From assembly GCA_028727105.1 (NCBI GenBank), contig JAQYOU010000042.1, positions 1 through 62,336 on the forward strand: DNA of 62,336 bases, written 5' to 3'. The translations under genes were made by a program, and so were the position numbers. This stretch comes from a bacterium (GTDB taxonomy: Bacteria > Bacillota > Clostridia > Lachnospirales > Lachnospiraceae). Each line of letters opens with the position of its first letter. Positions within the stretch are counted from its first letter, which is position 1. The notes beneath the pieces were generated by a model, which had not been told where the DNA came from, did no database searches, and worked only from the letters and a program-made list of their open reading frames with translations. Below are positions 16,078 to 26,627 of this stretch, piece by piece.

Positions 16078-16904
16078 TTAGTTGCTTTCTTCTGCACTTG
16101 CCAAAAGGCGATCAAAGTCACTTTGATACAGGCGATCTTGGATGACACGGTATTGTTCAAATTCACTTTCCGCAAAAGCTTTTGCAATCGCTGCTGTGAC
16201 CATGCCTTTGTTTTGCAGAATTTCGGCATCGTTGAATTGCAGGAATGCATCCAGTTTGGAAGCCCAATCCGCCATCGTCATAGGGATATGCCGCCTTGCC
16301 TGTCTTGTAGCATAATCCAGATACATCGTGACAATCTCATTCAATTCCTGCATTTCATCGATTGATAAGTAATTTTTTGCGATAGATACATCTGCTTTCA
16401 CAATCTTTCCATCGGGAGCATTTCGCCAGGATGTTAATCCCATATGTTCTTTTGTGTGGTCTGCTCTTGCTACGATGATCTCCGCCGCGGTACTGCCATG
16501 AACGGCATAATGCAATATCCCTGCTTGGCAAAGGTGTCCAACACTCTGGTCGCCCACTGCCGGAATTGCGCTGCTCTGCCGGAGTTGATACGATAACCGA
16601 CAGCAATAATGGCAGACAAAGAATAGAATTTATACTGGTAGGTTCTTCCGTTGTCCGCAACTTGTGCAAAATTTGCACAAGTTGAATCTTCGGATAATTC
16701 TCCACTTTCAAAGATATTTTTTAAGTGTTTTGTAACAACGCTTCTATCCACATCAAAAATCTGTCCAATCGCTTTTTGCGTCAGCCATACATCATTATCC
16801 TGTACCCGTACTTCAATCCCGTCCTCATGGGCATCTTTCGTAAACACAAGAAAATCTACTGTACTGTTTCGGATTTGCAATTTATTTTTTGGGGTTTCTA
16901 GCAT
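16078..16904 (-). pseudogene. RhuM family protein with internal deletion and frameshift
   Basis: Two overlapping frames are both RhuM. The N-terminal one (ATG at 16904) carries FLVFTKDAHEDGIEVRVQDN, DVWLTQKAIGQIFDVDRSVV and KFYSLSAIIAVGYRINSGRA...FRQWATRVLDTFAKQGY. The C-terminal one, in another frame, carries LHYAVHGSTAAEIIVARADH, MGLTSWRNAPDGKIVKADVS and IPMTMADWASKLDAFLQF. In intact RhuM (~330 residues) about 75 residues lie between KQGY and LHYAVHG; here they are gone and the frame changes at the join (~16485-16520). RhuM proteins are of uncertain function, often in islands and near toxin or restriction genes. Non-functional as it stands. Confidence 0.88.
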
Positions 16905-16988
16905 TTTCGTTTCCGTCCTTATCTTTATTAATACATATACACTTTTAGGAGTCAATGGCTGCTTCATTGTCCCTATCCATTCATGCTC

Positions 16989-17049
16989 TTTTATATGAAA
17001 TAATTTCGAGTACTTTTAGAGGTTATTATACCAGTTTTTTTATATGAAA
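16989..17049. repeat. 12-bp direct repeat between RhuM and MATE remnants
   Basis: TTTTATATGAAA occurs at 16989-17000 and 17038-17049 in the short AT-rich gap between the two broken genes. It may be a relic of rearrangement in this decaying zone, or simply chance in AT-rich DNA. Confidence 0.35.
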
Positions 17050-17064
17050 CAATCCTCATCTTAT

Positions 17065-17607
17065 CTACAATTTACTATTCATTGCTAAGATTTTCTTTTT
17101 CATAACCCGATACTGCCATAAACATACAGCGACCGCAAGCACCGTAGATAATACATCTGCAAAGGCGTGGGCAGCCGCGATTCCTATAAAGCCCATCAGT
17201 CGCTCCATCAGATACAGGCTTGGAATCAAAATTCCGCCCTGCCTCAGCACTGAAACAATGGTCGCTGACAGCATCACGGTCGCACAAAGGATTCCAAACA
17301 GAACAGCTGACATACAACATAAGCTTGAAAAGGTCTTGGCTTCTTCCGTTTTCCCTGCACCAATCGCACTTGCGATCACCGAGCATCCACCTACTCCAAG
17401 CATCGTAGCGGCAGCCATCACCAGAGAAAACATCGGGCTTACAATAGAAACCGCCGCCACCTGTGCGGTATCTCCCAGCATTCCGATAAAAAACATATCC
17501 GCCATATTGTAGATGGTCATGATCAATATGGTAATACAGGCCGGTATCGCCAAAGAGAAAATAGCACTCCACACCGGTTTATCCCTAAATAAAGCTTCGT
17601 TTTTCAT
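17065..17607 (-). pseudogene. MATE efflux pump with internal in-frame deletion
   Basis: 180 residues. The first ~115 are a normal MATE N-terminus (NEALFRDKPVWSAIFSLAIP, NMADMFFIGMLGDTAQVAAV, MLGVGGCSVIASAIGAGKTE). At about VMLSATIVS they jump straight to the C-terminal end of the same family (LRQGGILIPSLYLMERLMG, AAHAFADVLSTVLAVAVCLW). Full-length MATE proteins have ~450 residues and twelve membrane helices, so about 265 residues from the middle are missing although the frame stays open. GGAG 9 nt upstream fixes the ATG at 17607. A four- to five-helix product could be made but could not be a normal transporter. Confidence 0.88.
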
Positions 17608-17647
17608 AAGCACACGCTCCTTCATCGTTCCCAAAAACAGCTACCGT

Positions 17648-20218
17648 TTACAAACGGTAGCTGCCTGCTGTCAACACTTCTCTCCTTCCATCCGGCAGTA
17701 TAACTTCTGCCTCCACATTGGAAGGTATTTCTATTTCATAAACAATCTGATCACCTTCGTACCTCCAGCCACTCACAATTTCTCCGACCGGTGACTGATA
17801 CGTTGCCTTGGCATATTGCAGTAATTTGTGTGGCGTCGGCTTAATAGTAAGTTTCCCATCTCGCAGCTGAATACCGCAGACACCGGAGAACAGCCAGCCT
17901 GTCACCGCACCGTAAGAATAATGGTTCAGAGAAGCTTTTACCTCTCCTTTTTCATTGATACCATCCCAGTTTTCCCAGATGGTGGTAGCTCCCTTCTTTA
18001 CTGCATAGAGCCAGCCTGGCATCGTATCCTGCAGCAGCAGTTGATAGGCTGTCTCCACATAACCGAACTGCGCCAGTACCGGACAAAGCATCGGCGTGGA
18101 TAAAAATCCGGTATTCAGGTGATAGCCGTTCTTTATAACCAGTTCATTCAGATCTGCTGCTGCCTGCTTTTTTTCATCTTCTGAGAGAAGGTCAAAAGCA
18201 ATGGCGCGCACATATTCCGCCTGCCGGTCTGATATGATCTTTCCATCCTCCGTCGCGATATGGCGGAATGCTTTTTTTGCCTGAGCGGCAGTCTTACGAT
18301 AGTTTTCAGCATCTTCCTCTTTCCCTAAGATGGCAGCGATCTCTGCCAAAAGCTTCCCGGACTGTGCAAAATACGCCGTTGCCACCTTTCCCTGAGGCGT
18401 GCGCATGGCGTTCGTACTCTCCACATCCGGCTCACACCATTCGCCGTAGTCGATACCTGTCTCTATCGTATATCTCCGGTAGGGATTTCGTTTCAGCCGT
18501 TTCACCGGATTGACCGGCTTCTTCTTTGCCCGATCTTCCAGAAAATGATACCACTTCTGCATCATCTCATAGTTTTCTTCCAGAATCCGCTTGTCTCCAT
18601 ATCTCTGATAAAGTATGTATGGTACAATCATGCACGCATCTCCCCAGCCGACAGAACCCGCCAAAAGTCCCGAGAAAAAGCTTGGATGATTATTTTTTGG
18701 TGCGATGTTTGCAACCTTTCCGTCTTCATGCTGATTGAGCCGGCATTCTCCCAGCCACTTGCGGATTACCGGATAGCAATCCTCCAGAAAGATACCCGTC
18801 TCCGCAAAGACGCCCATATCGCCGGTCCACGCCGCGCGTTCTCTGGTGGGGCAGTCGGTGGGCACATCACAAAAGTTTGATTTCTGGCTCCAGATACTGT
18901 TCTTTACCAGCTGATTGACATCCGCATTGGAACACTCAAAGGTTCCCAGCTGATCCATCTTTGAATATACCGCTATGGAGGTAAACTTCGCATCAGACAG
19001 GTCGATCTCTGTCTCTACCTTCGCGTAGCGGAAACCCCAGATCGTAAACTTTGACTTGTAGTGATTCTCACCCTCTTTACAGGTATAGATCACCTTCTGC
19101 ATGGTTCCGCCCTCTTTATGGCGCTTTCTGTCCTGAAAGTTCTCTGCGGTAAAATTGCCGTTTTCATCCAGCGATTCTCCGTGGGTTAAAATGATCCTGT
19201 CTCCCGCATGCGCATGAAGCGTAAACTCTACATAACCGGCAAGATTCTGTCCATAGTCTATGACCGTCTCCCCGTTTGGTGTCTGAATGATCTTCCCTGC
19301 AAAACGCTCCATCTCTGCGATCGGGACGCAGTTGGCGCAGGCAAAATTGTCTGTCCCAAAATCCTCTATTTTTACTTCATGATAATCAGTAATCTCCTCA
19401 ACCCCTGCATCAATGACTTCCCCCTGCTGCATGTCGTTCTCGCGGATTGGTCCTGATTGGGAAGCCAGCCAGTTTTCATCCGAGATGCAGACCACCTTAC
19501 CGTCTACCTCTAACTGGAAGTACAACGCGATGTCTTCTCCATACAGGTTTCTGTCGCCATCCACGCCGGAACAGCTGCGATACCAGCCGTCTCCCAAGAT
19601 GACCTGTACTTCATTTTCTCCTTCTTTGACCAATTCTGTCACATCATAGGTCTGGTACGCCAGTTTTTTGTCATAAGTGTAAGTGCCCGGTGCAAGCACA
19701 AAGCTGCCGACCCGGCTTCCATTGATGTACGCCTCATACAATCCGTGACAGGTGATATACAGTCTGGCAGTTCCCTTCTGTAGCTGTTCTGTATCTTCGC
19801 CATTACGATGCAACGTTTCTAAGAAAAAAGAAGTCTTAAGATAACTCGCAGGCTTGTGCAGCTGTGGATCACAGGTAAGCTCCGGGTTAATCCATTTTGC
19901 CACAAACTGCGCTTTGTCAAGAATTCCCATCTCAAAATATGCAGGCTCACTCCATTCGCCCTCTGTACCATTTTCATCCCACAAGCGCACCCGCCAGGAA
20001 ATGTGCTGTTTACTCGCCGCAGAAACTCCCAGAATTTCACTCATTTTATCAGAAATCACTTTTCCGCTGTTCCAGATGACTTCCCCGTCAGAAGCCGCTT
20101 CTATTTCATAGGCAGTCTGTTTTTTGCCGCCGCTGCAGTTCCAGGACAGATATGGTCTTTCTATGTCTATTCCAATCGGATCATTCAGATGTTCTGTTTT
20201 TAAGTTGATTGCTCGCAT
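17648..20218 (-). CDS. Alpha-L-rhamnosidase, GH78
   Basis: 856 residues in the order of bacterial GH78: N-terminal beta domain (LNDPIGIDIERPYLSWNCSG), the Bac_rhamnosid_N part (ARLYITCHGLYEAYINGSRV, LAPGTYTYDKKLAYQTYDVT), a second beta domain (DYGQNLAGYVEFTLHAHAGD), then the (alpha/alpha)6 barrel with the active-site stretch PTDCPTRERAAWTGDMG and ATTIWENWDGINEKG, and a C-terminal beta domain (LTIKPTPHKL). It removes terminal rhamnose from plant glycans and glycosides. No signal peptide is seen, so it acts in the cytoplasm on imported oligosaccharides. The start at 20218 (MRAINLKTEHL) is where homologues begin and has AGAAGGG upstream; 28 more codons are open but unlike the family. It is transcribed after the GH43 gene. 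Confidence 0.92.
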   Translation of the reverse strand: MRAINLKTEHLNDPIGIDIERPYLSWNCSGGKKQTAYEIEAASDGEVIWNSGKVISDKMSEILGVSAASKQHISWRVRLWDENGTEGEWSEPAYFEMGILDKAQFVAKWINPELTCDPQLHKPASYLKTSFFLETLHRNGEDTEQLQKGTARLYITCHGLYEAYINGSRVGSFVLAPGTYTYDKKLAYQTYDVTELVKEGENEVQVILGDGWYRSCSGVDGDRNLYGEDIALYFQLEVDGKVVCISDENWLASQSGPIRENDMQQGEVIDAGVEEITDYHEVKIEDFGTDNFACANCVPIAEMERFAGKIIQTPNGETVIDYGQNLAGYVEFTLHAHAGDRIILTHGESLDENGNFTAENFQDRKRHKEGGTMQKVIYTCKEGENHYKSKFTIWGFRYAKVETEIDLSDAKFTSIAVYSKMDQLGTFECSNADVNQLVKNSIWSQKSNFCDVPTDCPTRERAAWTGDMGVFAETGIFLEDCYPVIRKWLGECRLNQHEDGKVANIAPKNNHPSFFSGLLAGSVGWGDACMIVPYILYQRYGDKRILEENYEMMQKWYHFLEDRAKKKPVNPVKRLKRNPYRRYTIETGIDYGEWCEPDVESTNAMRTPQGKVATAYFAQSGKLLAEIAAILGKEEDAENYRKTAAQAKKAFRHIATEDGKIISDRQAEYVRAIAFDLLSEDEKKQAAADLNELVIKNGYHLNTGFLSTPMLCPVLAQFGYVETAYQLLLQDTMPGWLYAVKKGATTIWENWDGINEKGEVKASLNHYSYGAVTGWLFSGVCGIQLRDGKLTIKPTPHKLLQYAKATYQSPVGEIVSGWRYEGDQIVYEIEIPSNVEAEVILPDGRREVLTAGSYRL

Positions 20219-20305
20219 ATGATTTTTCCCTTCTTCATAAACTGTATGTCTAGGCTGCATTTTCAGACGATCATTTCTGTCAAATGCATCTGGCGTTTGC
20301 ATGGT

Positions 20306-22144
20306 TTACAGCTTCTTTATCACGCCTTTTGTGATACCGCTTTCGTTATACGCATCCACACGCACATAATAGTCCTGGGATTTCACCAGTGCCCCGATCC
20401 GTTTTTCCATCGTCGCAGGGCGGTGTTCCCTGACATCATCAAAAGCCCGATAGATCTGATAGCTGTGATAAAGCTTGTCCTCTTCATGACCCCAAAGAAT
20501 ATTGTAGCCAACGGCATCCTCTGTTCCCTCGATCGTTACCAAAAGATCCAGCCTGTCCTCACTTCTGCGCACTTCAAATCCCGGTACGCGCGGCTTTTCG
20601 CCGACACCGATGCCGAACACCCGAAGCCCTGAAATGCACGGTGTGACATCATACGGTATCTCCACGATAGTCAGACGGACAAACCGCACCACGAATCCTT
20701 CTTCCCTTACAATAAAATCATGGGGCAGATCAGTTGTGACCGATGACTTATCCTCAATCACAAAATAGTCTTTTCCGTTTATTGAGCCTTCCAGCTTCCA
20801 TCTCGTGCGTAAATCCCGTTCTTCAATATATCTCGGCTGTGTAGCAGTTCCCTGTATCTTTCCAGGAGAAGCGATCGGCAGTTCATCATCTGCAAAATTG
20901 ATCTGAATGGCTCTGACATCCATTATCTTCCCCAGATTGACCTCCAGCCACTGTCCGCTCTCTGTACTGTCAGCTCTCCACCAGGTCTTGGAATCTTCAT
21001 CTACCGCCTGATCCGATCCCTTTCCTTCCACACAGGAAGAACAATCGGTATACTTCGCGTAACTTAACAGATACCACTGCGGTTCTCTCCACGGATCATT
21101 TTTACCTTCATCAACAACAATTGGCCAGTCACCGTAATTCTGGTTGCAGAACAATTCGCCGTCCTTATCAAATCCAGCCGGCCAGATTCCTACACGGCGC
21201 TCAAACTGATGGTTGACGCTGATCCGCATCGTTGAAGTATGCCAGAGATTTTCCTCCTTATCCCACATGGTAGAACCATGCCCCGCTCCCGGCATATAGC
21301 CGCCCGGGTGATAGGAATAGGGATTATTCTTTGCCAACGTAAATGAACCCAACGGGGAATCTGACACATACACACCATCTGCGTATACATTGTACTCTGC
21401 ACCGGGGCAGGCATACTGTAAGTAATATTTTCCCTCATATTTGTCCATCCATGGACCCTCAATAAACGGTCTTCTGGTAAACATACCTCTGATCTGCGGA
21501 ACATACTGTGACGGCAATTGTTCCACCGGCACACCACTCTGTTTCACAAATGCCTGAAACATCTGCTCAACTACCTCTTCGTCACGGGGAAACTCACAGT
21601 TATCTACACCCATTCTCTCATAGCCCCGCTCATAGCCATCTCCAGACAGAAGCTCGATCCGCTCTGTTTTGGGCTGCATCGTGGAAGGCTCCAGTTCCAC
21701 GCCCCACACCGGGGTCACATTGGAGCAGCCCCAGTAAAAGTAGACCCTTCCGTCCTCATCAAAGAACAGGTTCGGATCCCAGAAATCAAAGGTTCCGGGG
21801 ATCTCTTCGTAGGGTCCGTTGATGATGTCTTTGGTTCTATAGTAATTACAGATCTCGCCTTTCTTAGAAGCGCAAAAGTATACGTAATCCCCGCAGACTC
21901 TCGCATCCGGCGCGTAATCATACAACGGCAGATCATCCGGCAGCCTGTATGCTTCCCAGTTCACCATATCCTCGGATACCCATACGCTTAAATTCATGGA
22001 TGCAAAAATGTAATATTTTCCCTGAAAGAAAATCATAGAGGGATCAGCAGCCTCCCTGTCAATCTGCAGTTTGCCATGCGAACGCGGATCCATATTGAAC
22101 TGATAACGGTACGGAACATTGATCGGATTACAATAATACTTCAT
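20306..22144 (-). CDS. GH43-type glycoside hydrolase with discoidin (F5/8C) and Fn3-like domains
   Basis: 612 residues. A five-bladed propeller of GH43/GH32-J type comes first. The three acidic residues of the family are placed as expected: the aspartate of EAADPSMIFF, the aspartate of FDFWDPNLFFDEDG and the glutamate of RRPFIEGPWMDKYEGKYYL. After ~350 comes a carbohydrate-binding discoidin domain (GSDQAVDEDSKTWWRADSTE, then GQWLEVNLGKIMDVRAIQIN) and finally a fibronectin III-like end (GYNILWGHEEDKLYHSYQIY). Likely an arabinofuranosidase, xylosidase or galactosidase; specificity cannot be read. No signal peptide. AGGAAG precedes the ATG. It pairs with the GH78 gene, suggesting breakdown of a rhamnose-bearing plant polymer. 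Confidence 0.88.
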   Translation of the reverse strand: MKYYCNPINVPYRYQFNMDPRSHGKLQIDREAADPSMIFFQGKYYIFASMNLSVWVSEDMVNWEAYRLPDDLPLYDYAPDARVCGDYVYFCASKKGEICNYYRTKDIINGPYEEIPGTFDFWDPNLFFDEDGRVYFYWGCSNVTPVWGVELEPSTMQPKTERIELLSGDGYERGYERMGVDNCEFPRDEEVVEQMFQAFVKQSGVPVEQLPSQYVPQIRGMFTRRPFIEGPWMDKYEGKYYLQYACPGAEYNVYADGVYVSDSPLGSFTLAKNNPYSYHPGGYMPGAGHGSTMWDKEENLWHTSTMRISVNHQFERRVGIWPAGFDKDGELFCNQNYGDWPIVVDEGKNDPWREPQWYLLSYAKYTDCSSCVEGKGSDQAVDEDSKTWWRADSTESGQWLEVNLGKIMDVRAIQINFADDELPIASPGKIQGTATQPRYIEERDLRTRWKLEGSINGKDYFVIEDKSSVTTDLPHDFIVREEGFVVRFVRLTIVEIPYDVTPCISGLRVFGIGVGEKPRVPGFEVRRSEDRLDLLVTIEGTEDAVGYNILWGHEEDKLYHSYQIYRAFDDVREHRPATMEKRIGALVKSQDYYVRVDAYNESGITKGVIKKL

Positions 22145-22306
22145 AGTCTCTTCCTTTCACACTTTTCTTTTAATACCCATATATAGCAGTAATTTTATTA
22201 TATTTTACTTCATATATCTTCTTTTTGAGTTTCATTTTTCGTGATGATGTAAGAAAAATCGTTTTGCAAGTACGTTATTCTCAAAAGTGTGCACTACAAA
22301 CTATTG

Positions 22307-22875
22307 TCACAATGAAATTACAGAGCAAAAAAATACACCTCCCAGCAAAAGCTTAGAGATGTATTCAAAACAATTCGTATCTGCGTGGTCGATCATCTCC
22401 TGTGGCGTTCCGGTAAAGACGACCTCTCCGCCGGAAGTGCCACCGTCCGGGCCGATATCGATGATATAGTCTGCCAGCTTCACACGCTGACGCTCGCCGC
22501 CGGATAAGGTCGAAAGCGGTTGTCCCAACGACAGGTACGGAAGACCGGTCTCCATCAGTGCCTCCAGATGCCTTCGGATCTTCGTGTTTTCCACGAAAAA
22601 CTCCAGAGCGTCCTCGACACTCATATTCAGCACATCTACGATACTCTTTCCTTTATACAAATGCGACAGAGCATCCTCACTGTAACGGCTTCCGCCGCAG
22701 CACTCGCATACAGTCGTGACGGGATCCATAAACACCAGTTCCGTCGTGATTGCTCCTCTGCCCTTGCAGACCGGACATGCACCCTTGCTGTTGAAAGAAA
22801 ACAGTCCTGCATCCGCTCCGGTGGCAGCCGCAAACACCTTCCGTATCTCGTCAAAGAATCCGAGGTACGTACATG
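22307..22875 (-). pseudogene. Fragment of a UvrA-like ABC ATPase
   Basis: Family similarity begins at TYLGFFDEIRKVFAAA (~22870) and shows the zinc-finger pair CPVCKGRGAI...CECCGGSRY, then LPYLSLGQPLSTLSGGERQR, the ABC signature. It then jumps from VKLA to DYIIDIGPDGGTSGGEVVFT. The ~45 residues that should lie between (Walker B/D-loop and the H-loop histidine) are missing, as is the whole first half of the protein. The open frame to 22948 is fused at its 5' end to sequence from the histidine kinase terminator. It is related to UvrA paralogues (UvrA2-type, some giving drug resistance). Non-functional. Confidence 0.85.
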
Positions 22876-22899
22876 CCGTTACCCTTAGGGGAGAGTCAA

Positions 22900-22934
22900 G
22901 AAAAAAGATCAAGCGGTCTAAAACCGCTTGATCT
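22900..22934 (-). terminator. Terminator of the BMP-kinase operon
   Basis: AGATCAAGCGGT (22906-22917) pairs with ACCGCTTGATCT (22923-22934), 12 bp perfect with a 5-nt loop, followed on the minus strand by six T. It lies just after the kinase stop at 22952. The same 12-bp stem recurs at 27812-27839. Confidence 0.9.
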
Positions 22935-22951
22935 ACAACCCGCATCATCCG

Positions 22952-25537
22952 TTATTCCCTAGAGATCTTCTTTGCTTCCTCGACTGTGGCGCCATACAGC
23001 TGCATCGCGATATCATGATGTTCCATGATAAATGTCCTACTCTCATTCATCTGTTCGGACGCCCGCAGTGCTTTTCCAGCAGCTTCCAGTTCTTTGGCAG
23101 CTTTCGATATTTGTTCTCCTCCGATATTCAACGAAGTAGATTTCAAGGCGTGAACAGTAACCGTGTAAATATCCCAATCTTCCGCTTTCAGTGCTTCTGT
23201 CAATTTTGCAGCACGATCCTCATATTCGTCGCAGTACATTTCAAGCATTTCTTTGTAAAACTCCATGCTATTCATACAATACTGTAATCCCAATTCTGTA
23301 TTTATATATGGCTGTAAATCCTGCACGACAACTTGCTCTTTTTTCTCACTTTGCATCTGAGCTTGCATCTGGATTTCTTCCTGAGATTCCTTATGGACAT
23401 CTATCTGAATATGATTTTCTTTATTTACGTCGCTTGACTCTGATAGGCTTATTTTGTCCTGCGGAAGATATTTCATCAGCATTTTTTCAAGTTCCATTCC
23501 TTCAATGGGTTTGGATAAATAATCTGAAAAACCGGCATTGATGTATTGTTCTTTAACACCCACAATGGCATTGGCGGTCAATGCAATGACAGGGACAGAC
23601 GTACATTGATTATCAGATTGCTTTATTTGGGCAAGCGTTTGGATACCGTCCATTTCCGGCATCATATGATCCAGCAGGATCACGTCAAAATATATATCTT
23701 TTACCAATTCCAGACACTCCATACCACTCATACATGTTGTAACCTGAATGTCCGTCTTTTTTAATAGCGCTTTCACAACTGCCAGATTCATTCCATTATC
23801 ATCGACCACCAGCACCTTCGCTTCCGGAGCCACAAAGCTTTCCCTGTATTCATCTTCCTGTTTTGCAACAGCTTCAAATCTCTGTCTGAAATCTCCCATC
23901 GGACTGTCATTGATGATTTCCTGTGAGAGATATACCGTAAACACAGAACCCTTTCCGTATTCACTGGAAACCTCAATACGACCATTCATTCGCTCTATCA
24001 AATTACGCGTGATCGCCAGCCCCAGTCCAGTCCCTTCTATGCTGCGGTTCTGCTCCAGATCCAATCGCTGAAAACCGCCAAACAGCTTATCCATATCCTC
24101 CTGTTTGATTCCGATTCCACTGTCCGCCACCTGCATTTTCAGAGTAAACGCCTGATCTTCTCTGATTCCTTCTACAGTAAGCTTTACCACGCCCTGTTTC
24201 GTGTACTTCACAGCATTATTCAAAATGTTTACAATGATCTGTCTGTTGCGAACTTCATCGCCATAAAGGACACAAGGCAGATCAGAATCAATCTGTACCT
24301 GAAAATCAAGCTGCTTCTGTGTCGCCTTCACACTGATCATATTTACCACATCATGAAAGAAAACAGCCGTGTCATAGGATGCCGGAACTATTTCCATCTT
24401 ACCCGCTTCGATTTTTGAAAAGTCCAGGATGTCATTGATCAGCGATAACAGCGTTCTGCTGGCGCTTTCAATATTTGCAGCATATTCTCTGATATTTTCA
24501 TCATTGCATTCCCGCAATACCATCTCATTCATACCCATGATCGCATTGATGGGTGTACGAATTTCGTGTGACATGTTTGCAAGGAAATCACTTTTGGCAT
24601 GGTTTGCCTGCTCTGCCAGGGTTTTCGCTGCCCTCAGTTCATCACTTTCTCTTACTTTTTCCTCCGTGCTGAGCAGATACACCATACCGACTGCAAACAT
24701 CAGTATCAATAATCCAAACACCCATAGTACCAATGCTGTGATCGTAGAGATTCCATCGGCTGCAGTCGTCTCCGATACCGTACCCGTCAAATACATCCCC
24801 AGCTGACCTACCTCTGATACGAACAGAAAATGTCCGCCTTCATCATCCTTGTAATAAGTGGCTGCCGCCGTATCAACATTCATTTTTTCTGCCAACTCCG
24901 ACAGACCTGTTTTCACAACATCCCGATCCAGAAACTCCGTCGAAGAAAGATGGGCATCGGGAAAAGGAATGATCACCTGTCCGCCCTGATCCACGATCAA
25001 TACGTTTCCTTGCCCTTGATAACAGTCGATACCGAACTTACTAAGTAAAATGCTCTCATCATACAGCTTATATAAAACATATTCCACATTTTCTTCATCG
25101 TAAACAGGTGTTGTAAAGAGAACTCCCTGTCCGCTTTTGTAGCACACTGCCGTATGACCGCGAAATGCTTTTTGAATTCCCGGAAAATCTGTAAAATTCA
25201 AGGTCTTTCCTACGAAAGCCGTTCCGTCCAGACAAAGAATTCCCATTGCCGCATTCTCATGATTGCCAATACAGATATCTAAAACCGTTTCCATCTCTTT
25301 GGCATCTGATTTGATACTTTGTGCTATGTTTTCCAGATTATGCATCTCCAATTCAAATTGTTCTGCAGAAAGAGCAGCCAGTGTTCTTGCCTGCTCTGTG
25401 ATCTGTTTTTCTGTATAGGTCTGCAGCAAACGATTCAGCCTGAAATTCATCAGAACACCAACCCCGATCATGATCAGGGTGGCAATGATCAGTACGACCG
25501 TTATCCTTCGTTTTCCATTGTTCCATTTACTATTCAT
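22952..25537 (-). CDS. Hybrid sensor histidine kinase with receiver and HPt domains
   Basis: 861 residues. TM1 is at ~13-33, followed by an extracytoplasmic Cache-like sensor (~34-262), then TM2 at ~263-290. HisKA follows with the phospho-histidine in [15 protein letters not shown] (~330). The HATPase has the N box [25 protein letters not shown] and GTGLGLAI. The receiver domain has its aspartate in [14 protein letters not shown] (~630), and the C-terminal HPt histidine is in [12 protein letters not shown] (~790). Phosphate can pass His-Asp-His to an outside regulator, but no DNA-binding response regulator lies nearby. Its start overlaps the stop of the BMP protein upstream (25530-25537), so the two are co-translated. 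Very likely it senses what those binding proteins carry. Confidence 0.93.
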   Translation of the reverse strand: MNSKWNNGKRRITVVLIIATLIMIGVGVLMNFRLNRLLQTYTEKQITEQARTLAALSAEQFELEMHNLENIAQSIKSDAKEMETVLDICIGNHENAAMGILCLDGTAFVGKTLNFTDFPGIQKAFRGHTAVCYKSGQGVLFTTPVYDEENVEYVLYKLYDESILLSKFGIDCYQGQGNVLIVDQGGQVIIPFPDAHLSSTEFLDRDVVKTGLSELAEKMNVDTAAATYYKDDEGGHFLFVSEVGQLGMYLTGTVSETTAADGISTITALVLWVFGLLILMFAVGMVYLLSTEEKVRESDELRAAKTLAEQANHAKSDFLANMSHEIRTPINAIMGMNEMVLRECNDENIREYAANIESASRTLLSLINDILDFSKIEAGKMEIVPASYDTAVFFHDVVNMISVKATQKQLDFQVQIDSDLPCVLYGDEVRNRQIIVNILNNAVKYTKQGVVKLTVEGIREDQAFTLKMQVADSGIGIKQEDMDKLFGGFQRLDLEQNRSIEGTGLGLAITRNLIERMNGRIEVSSEYGKGSVFTVYLSQEIINDSPMGDFRQRFEAVAKQEDEYRESFVAPEAKVLVVDDNGMNLAVVKALLKKTDIQVTTCMSGMECLELVKDIYFDVILLDHMMPEMDGIQTLAQIKQSDNQCTSVPVIALTANAIVGVKEQYINAGFSDYLSKPIEGMELEKMLMKYLPQDKISLSESSDVNKENHIQIDVHKESQEEIQMQAQMQSEKKEQVVVQDLQPYINTELGLQYCMNSMEFYKEMLEMYCDEYEDRAAKLTEALKAEDWDIYTVTVHALKSTSLNIGGEQISKAAKELEAAGKALRASEQMNESRTFIMEHHDIAMQLYGATVEEAKKISRE

Positions 25538-26627
25538 AAAATTCTACACCCTCTACATACCAGTCAAACTGTTCCAATAAAACCTCATCGCGAATCGCCT
25601 GGTTATCTTTGCAGCGAAGGTTTCCTTCCTTGTCATAGATCTCACCTGAAAAGACGTCGTGTCCGGCTAATATCTCATTTGTTGCTTTACTCACTTCTGT
25701 TTTTATATCTTCTGAAACTTCAGCGGAAAAATCGGCCAGTTTCACCGCATTTTCATCGATTCCTACCCAGTAAATCTTATAGTCCGCTGAATTTCCCCGT
25801 AAATACTGTCTGATGATCGCCTCATAAGTCAACTGCCAGTCTCCCACCACCGCCGTAAGATATTTCTCTGAACAATTCTCCAATCGTCGATGGTAGCCAA
25901 TGGAATAGATCTCTTTTTTTTCTGCCTCTTCCACCACATAGGCCTGATTCTGATGATAGGTAATGACATCCACTCCGGCATGTTCGATGAGCCGGTCTGC
26001 CTGTTTTCTTTCCTCATCCTCGTCATCCCATGCATTGCTCCATGCCACTGTGACAACCGCATCAGGATTGACCCGCCTTACTCCTAATGTAAATGCATTG
26101 ATCCCCCTGTTCACCTCGCTTGTGGGCATGGCTGCCACATAGCCGATCTGATCGCTCTCGGTCTTCATTCCCGCAACAATTCCTGCCAGATAACGTGCCT
26201 GATACATTCTGGAAAAATATGAGGTCACATTCTCTGCATGATAATCAAAAGAATTGTTATAAAAAGAAACCTCCGGATACTTTTTGATCGTATCCTTCAC
26301 TTCCTCTGCATACCCATAGCTTGACAAAATGATCATCTTGCATCCCTGTTTTACAAGGTCTTCAATCGCAGGAGTGCATTCTCCTTTAAATTCCTTAATA
26401 TTTTCTTTTACCAATAGCTCCACTTCCAGGTTGCTGCATGCTGCTGATACACCCTCATAATGCATGCCGTTCCAGCCTTCTTCCCCTATGCTTCCCGTCA
26501 TGATAAAACCAATCTTCTCTTTTTTTGAAGATGTTTTTCCCGTAAACAGCAATACAGCAGCCAATATTACGATCAATATTACAAACATGGCCAATAATGC
26601 CAGGCGTTTGTTCTTATTCAGTTTCAT
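25530..26627 (-). CDS. BMP family (PnrA-like) binding protein, membrane-anchored
   Basis: 365 residues. One membrane helix ([20 protein letters not shown]) is followed by the two-lobed BMP domain: [35 protein letters not shown], then the signature [20 protein letters not shown] and [14 protein letters not shown] proteins bind nucleosides or related ligands for ABC importers. This one lacks a lipobox cysteine and is held by its N-terminal helix, and no ABC ATPase or permease is near. GGGGG 9 nt upstream marks the ATG at 26627. It overlaps both the paralogue upstream (stop at 26614) and the kinase downstream. Likely role: ligand-binding co-receptor of the kinase. Confidence 0.85.
   Translation of the reverse strand: MKLNKNKRLALLAMFVILIVILAAVLLFTGKTSSKKEKIGFIMTGSIGEEGWNGMHYEGVSAACSNLEVELLVKENIKEFKGECTPAIEDLVKQGCKMIILSSYGYAEEVKDTIKKYPEVSFYNNSFDYHAENVTSYFSRMYQARYLAGIVAGMKTESDQIGYVAAMPTSEVNRGINAFTLGVRRVNPDAVVTVAWSNAWDDEDEERKQADRLIEHAGVDVITYHQNQAYVVEEAEKKEIYSIGYHRRLENCSEKYLTAVVGDWQLTYEAIIRQYLRGNSADYKIYWVGIDENAVKLADFSAEVSEDIKTEVSKATNEILAGHDVFSGEIYDKEGNLRCKDNQAIRDEVLLEQFDWYVEGVEFYE

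Noticed and set aside
17075-17572. Second minus-strand frame of 165 codons over the MATE remnant
   Set aside because: The other frame matches MATE at both ends; this one is rich in Cys, Arg and Tyr and matches nothing.
20219-20302. 28-codon N-terminal extension of the GH78 gene
   Set aside because: The added residues are unlike the family start and no RBS precedes the upstream start, whereas AGAAGGG precedes the ATG at 20218.
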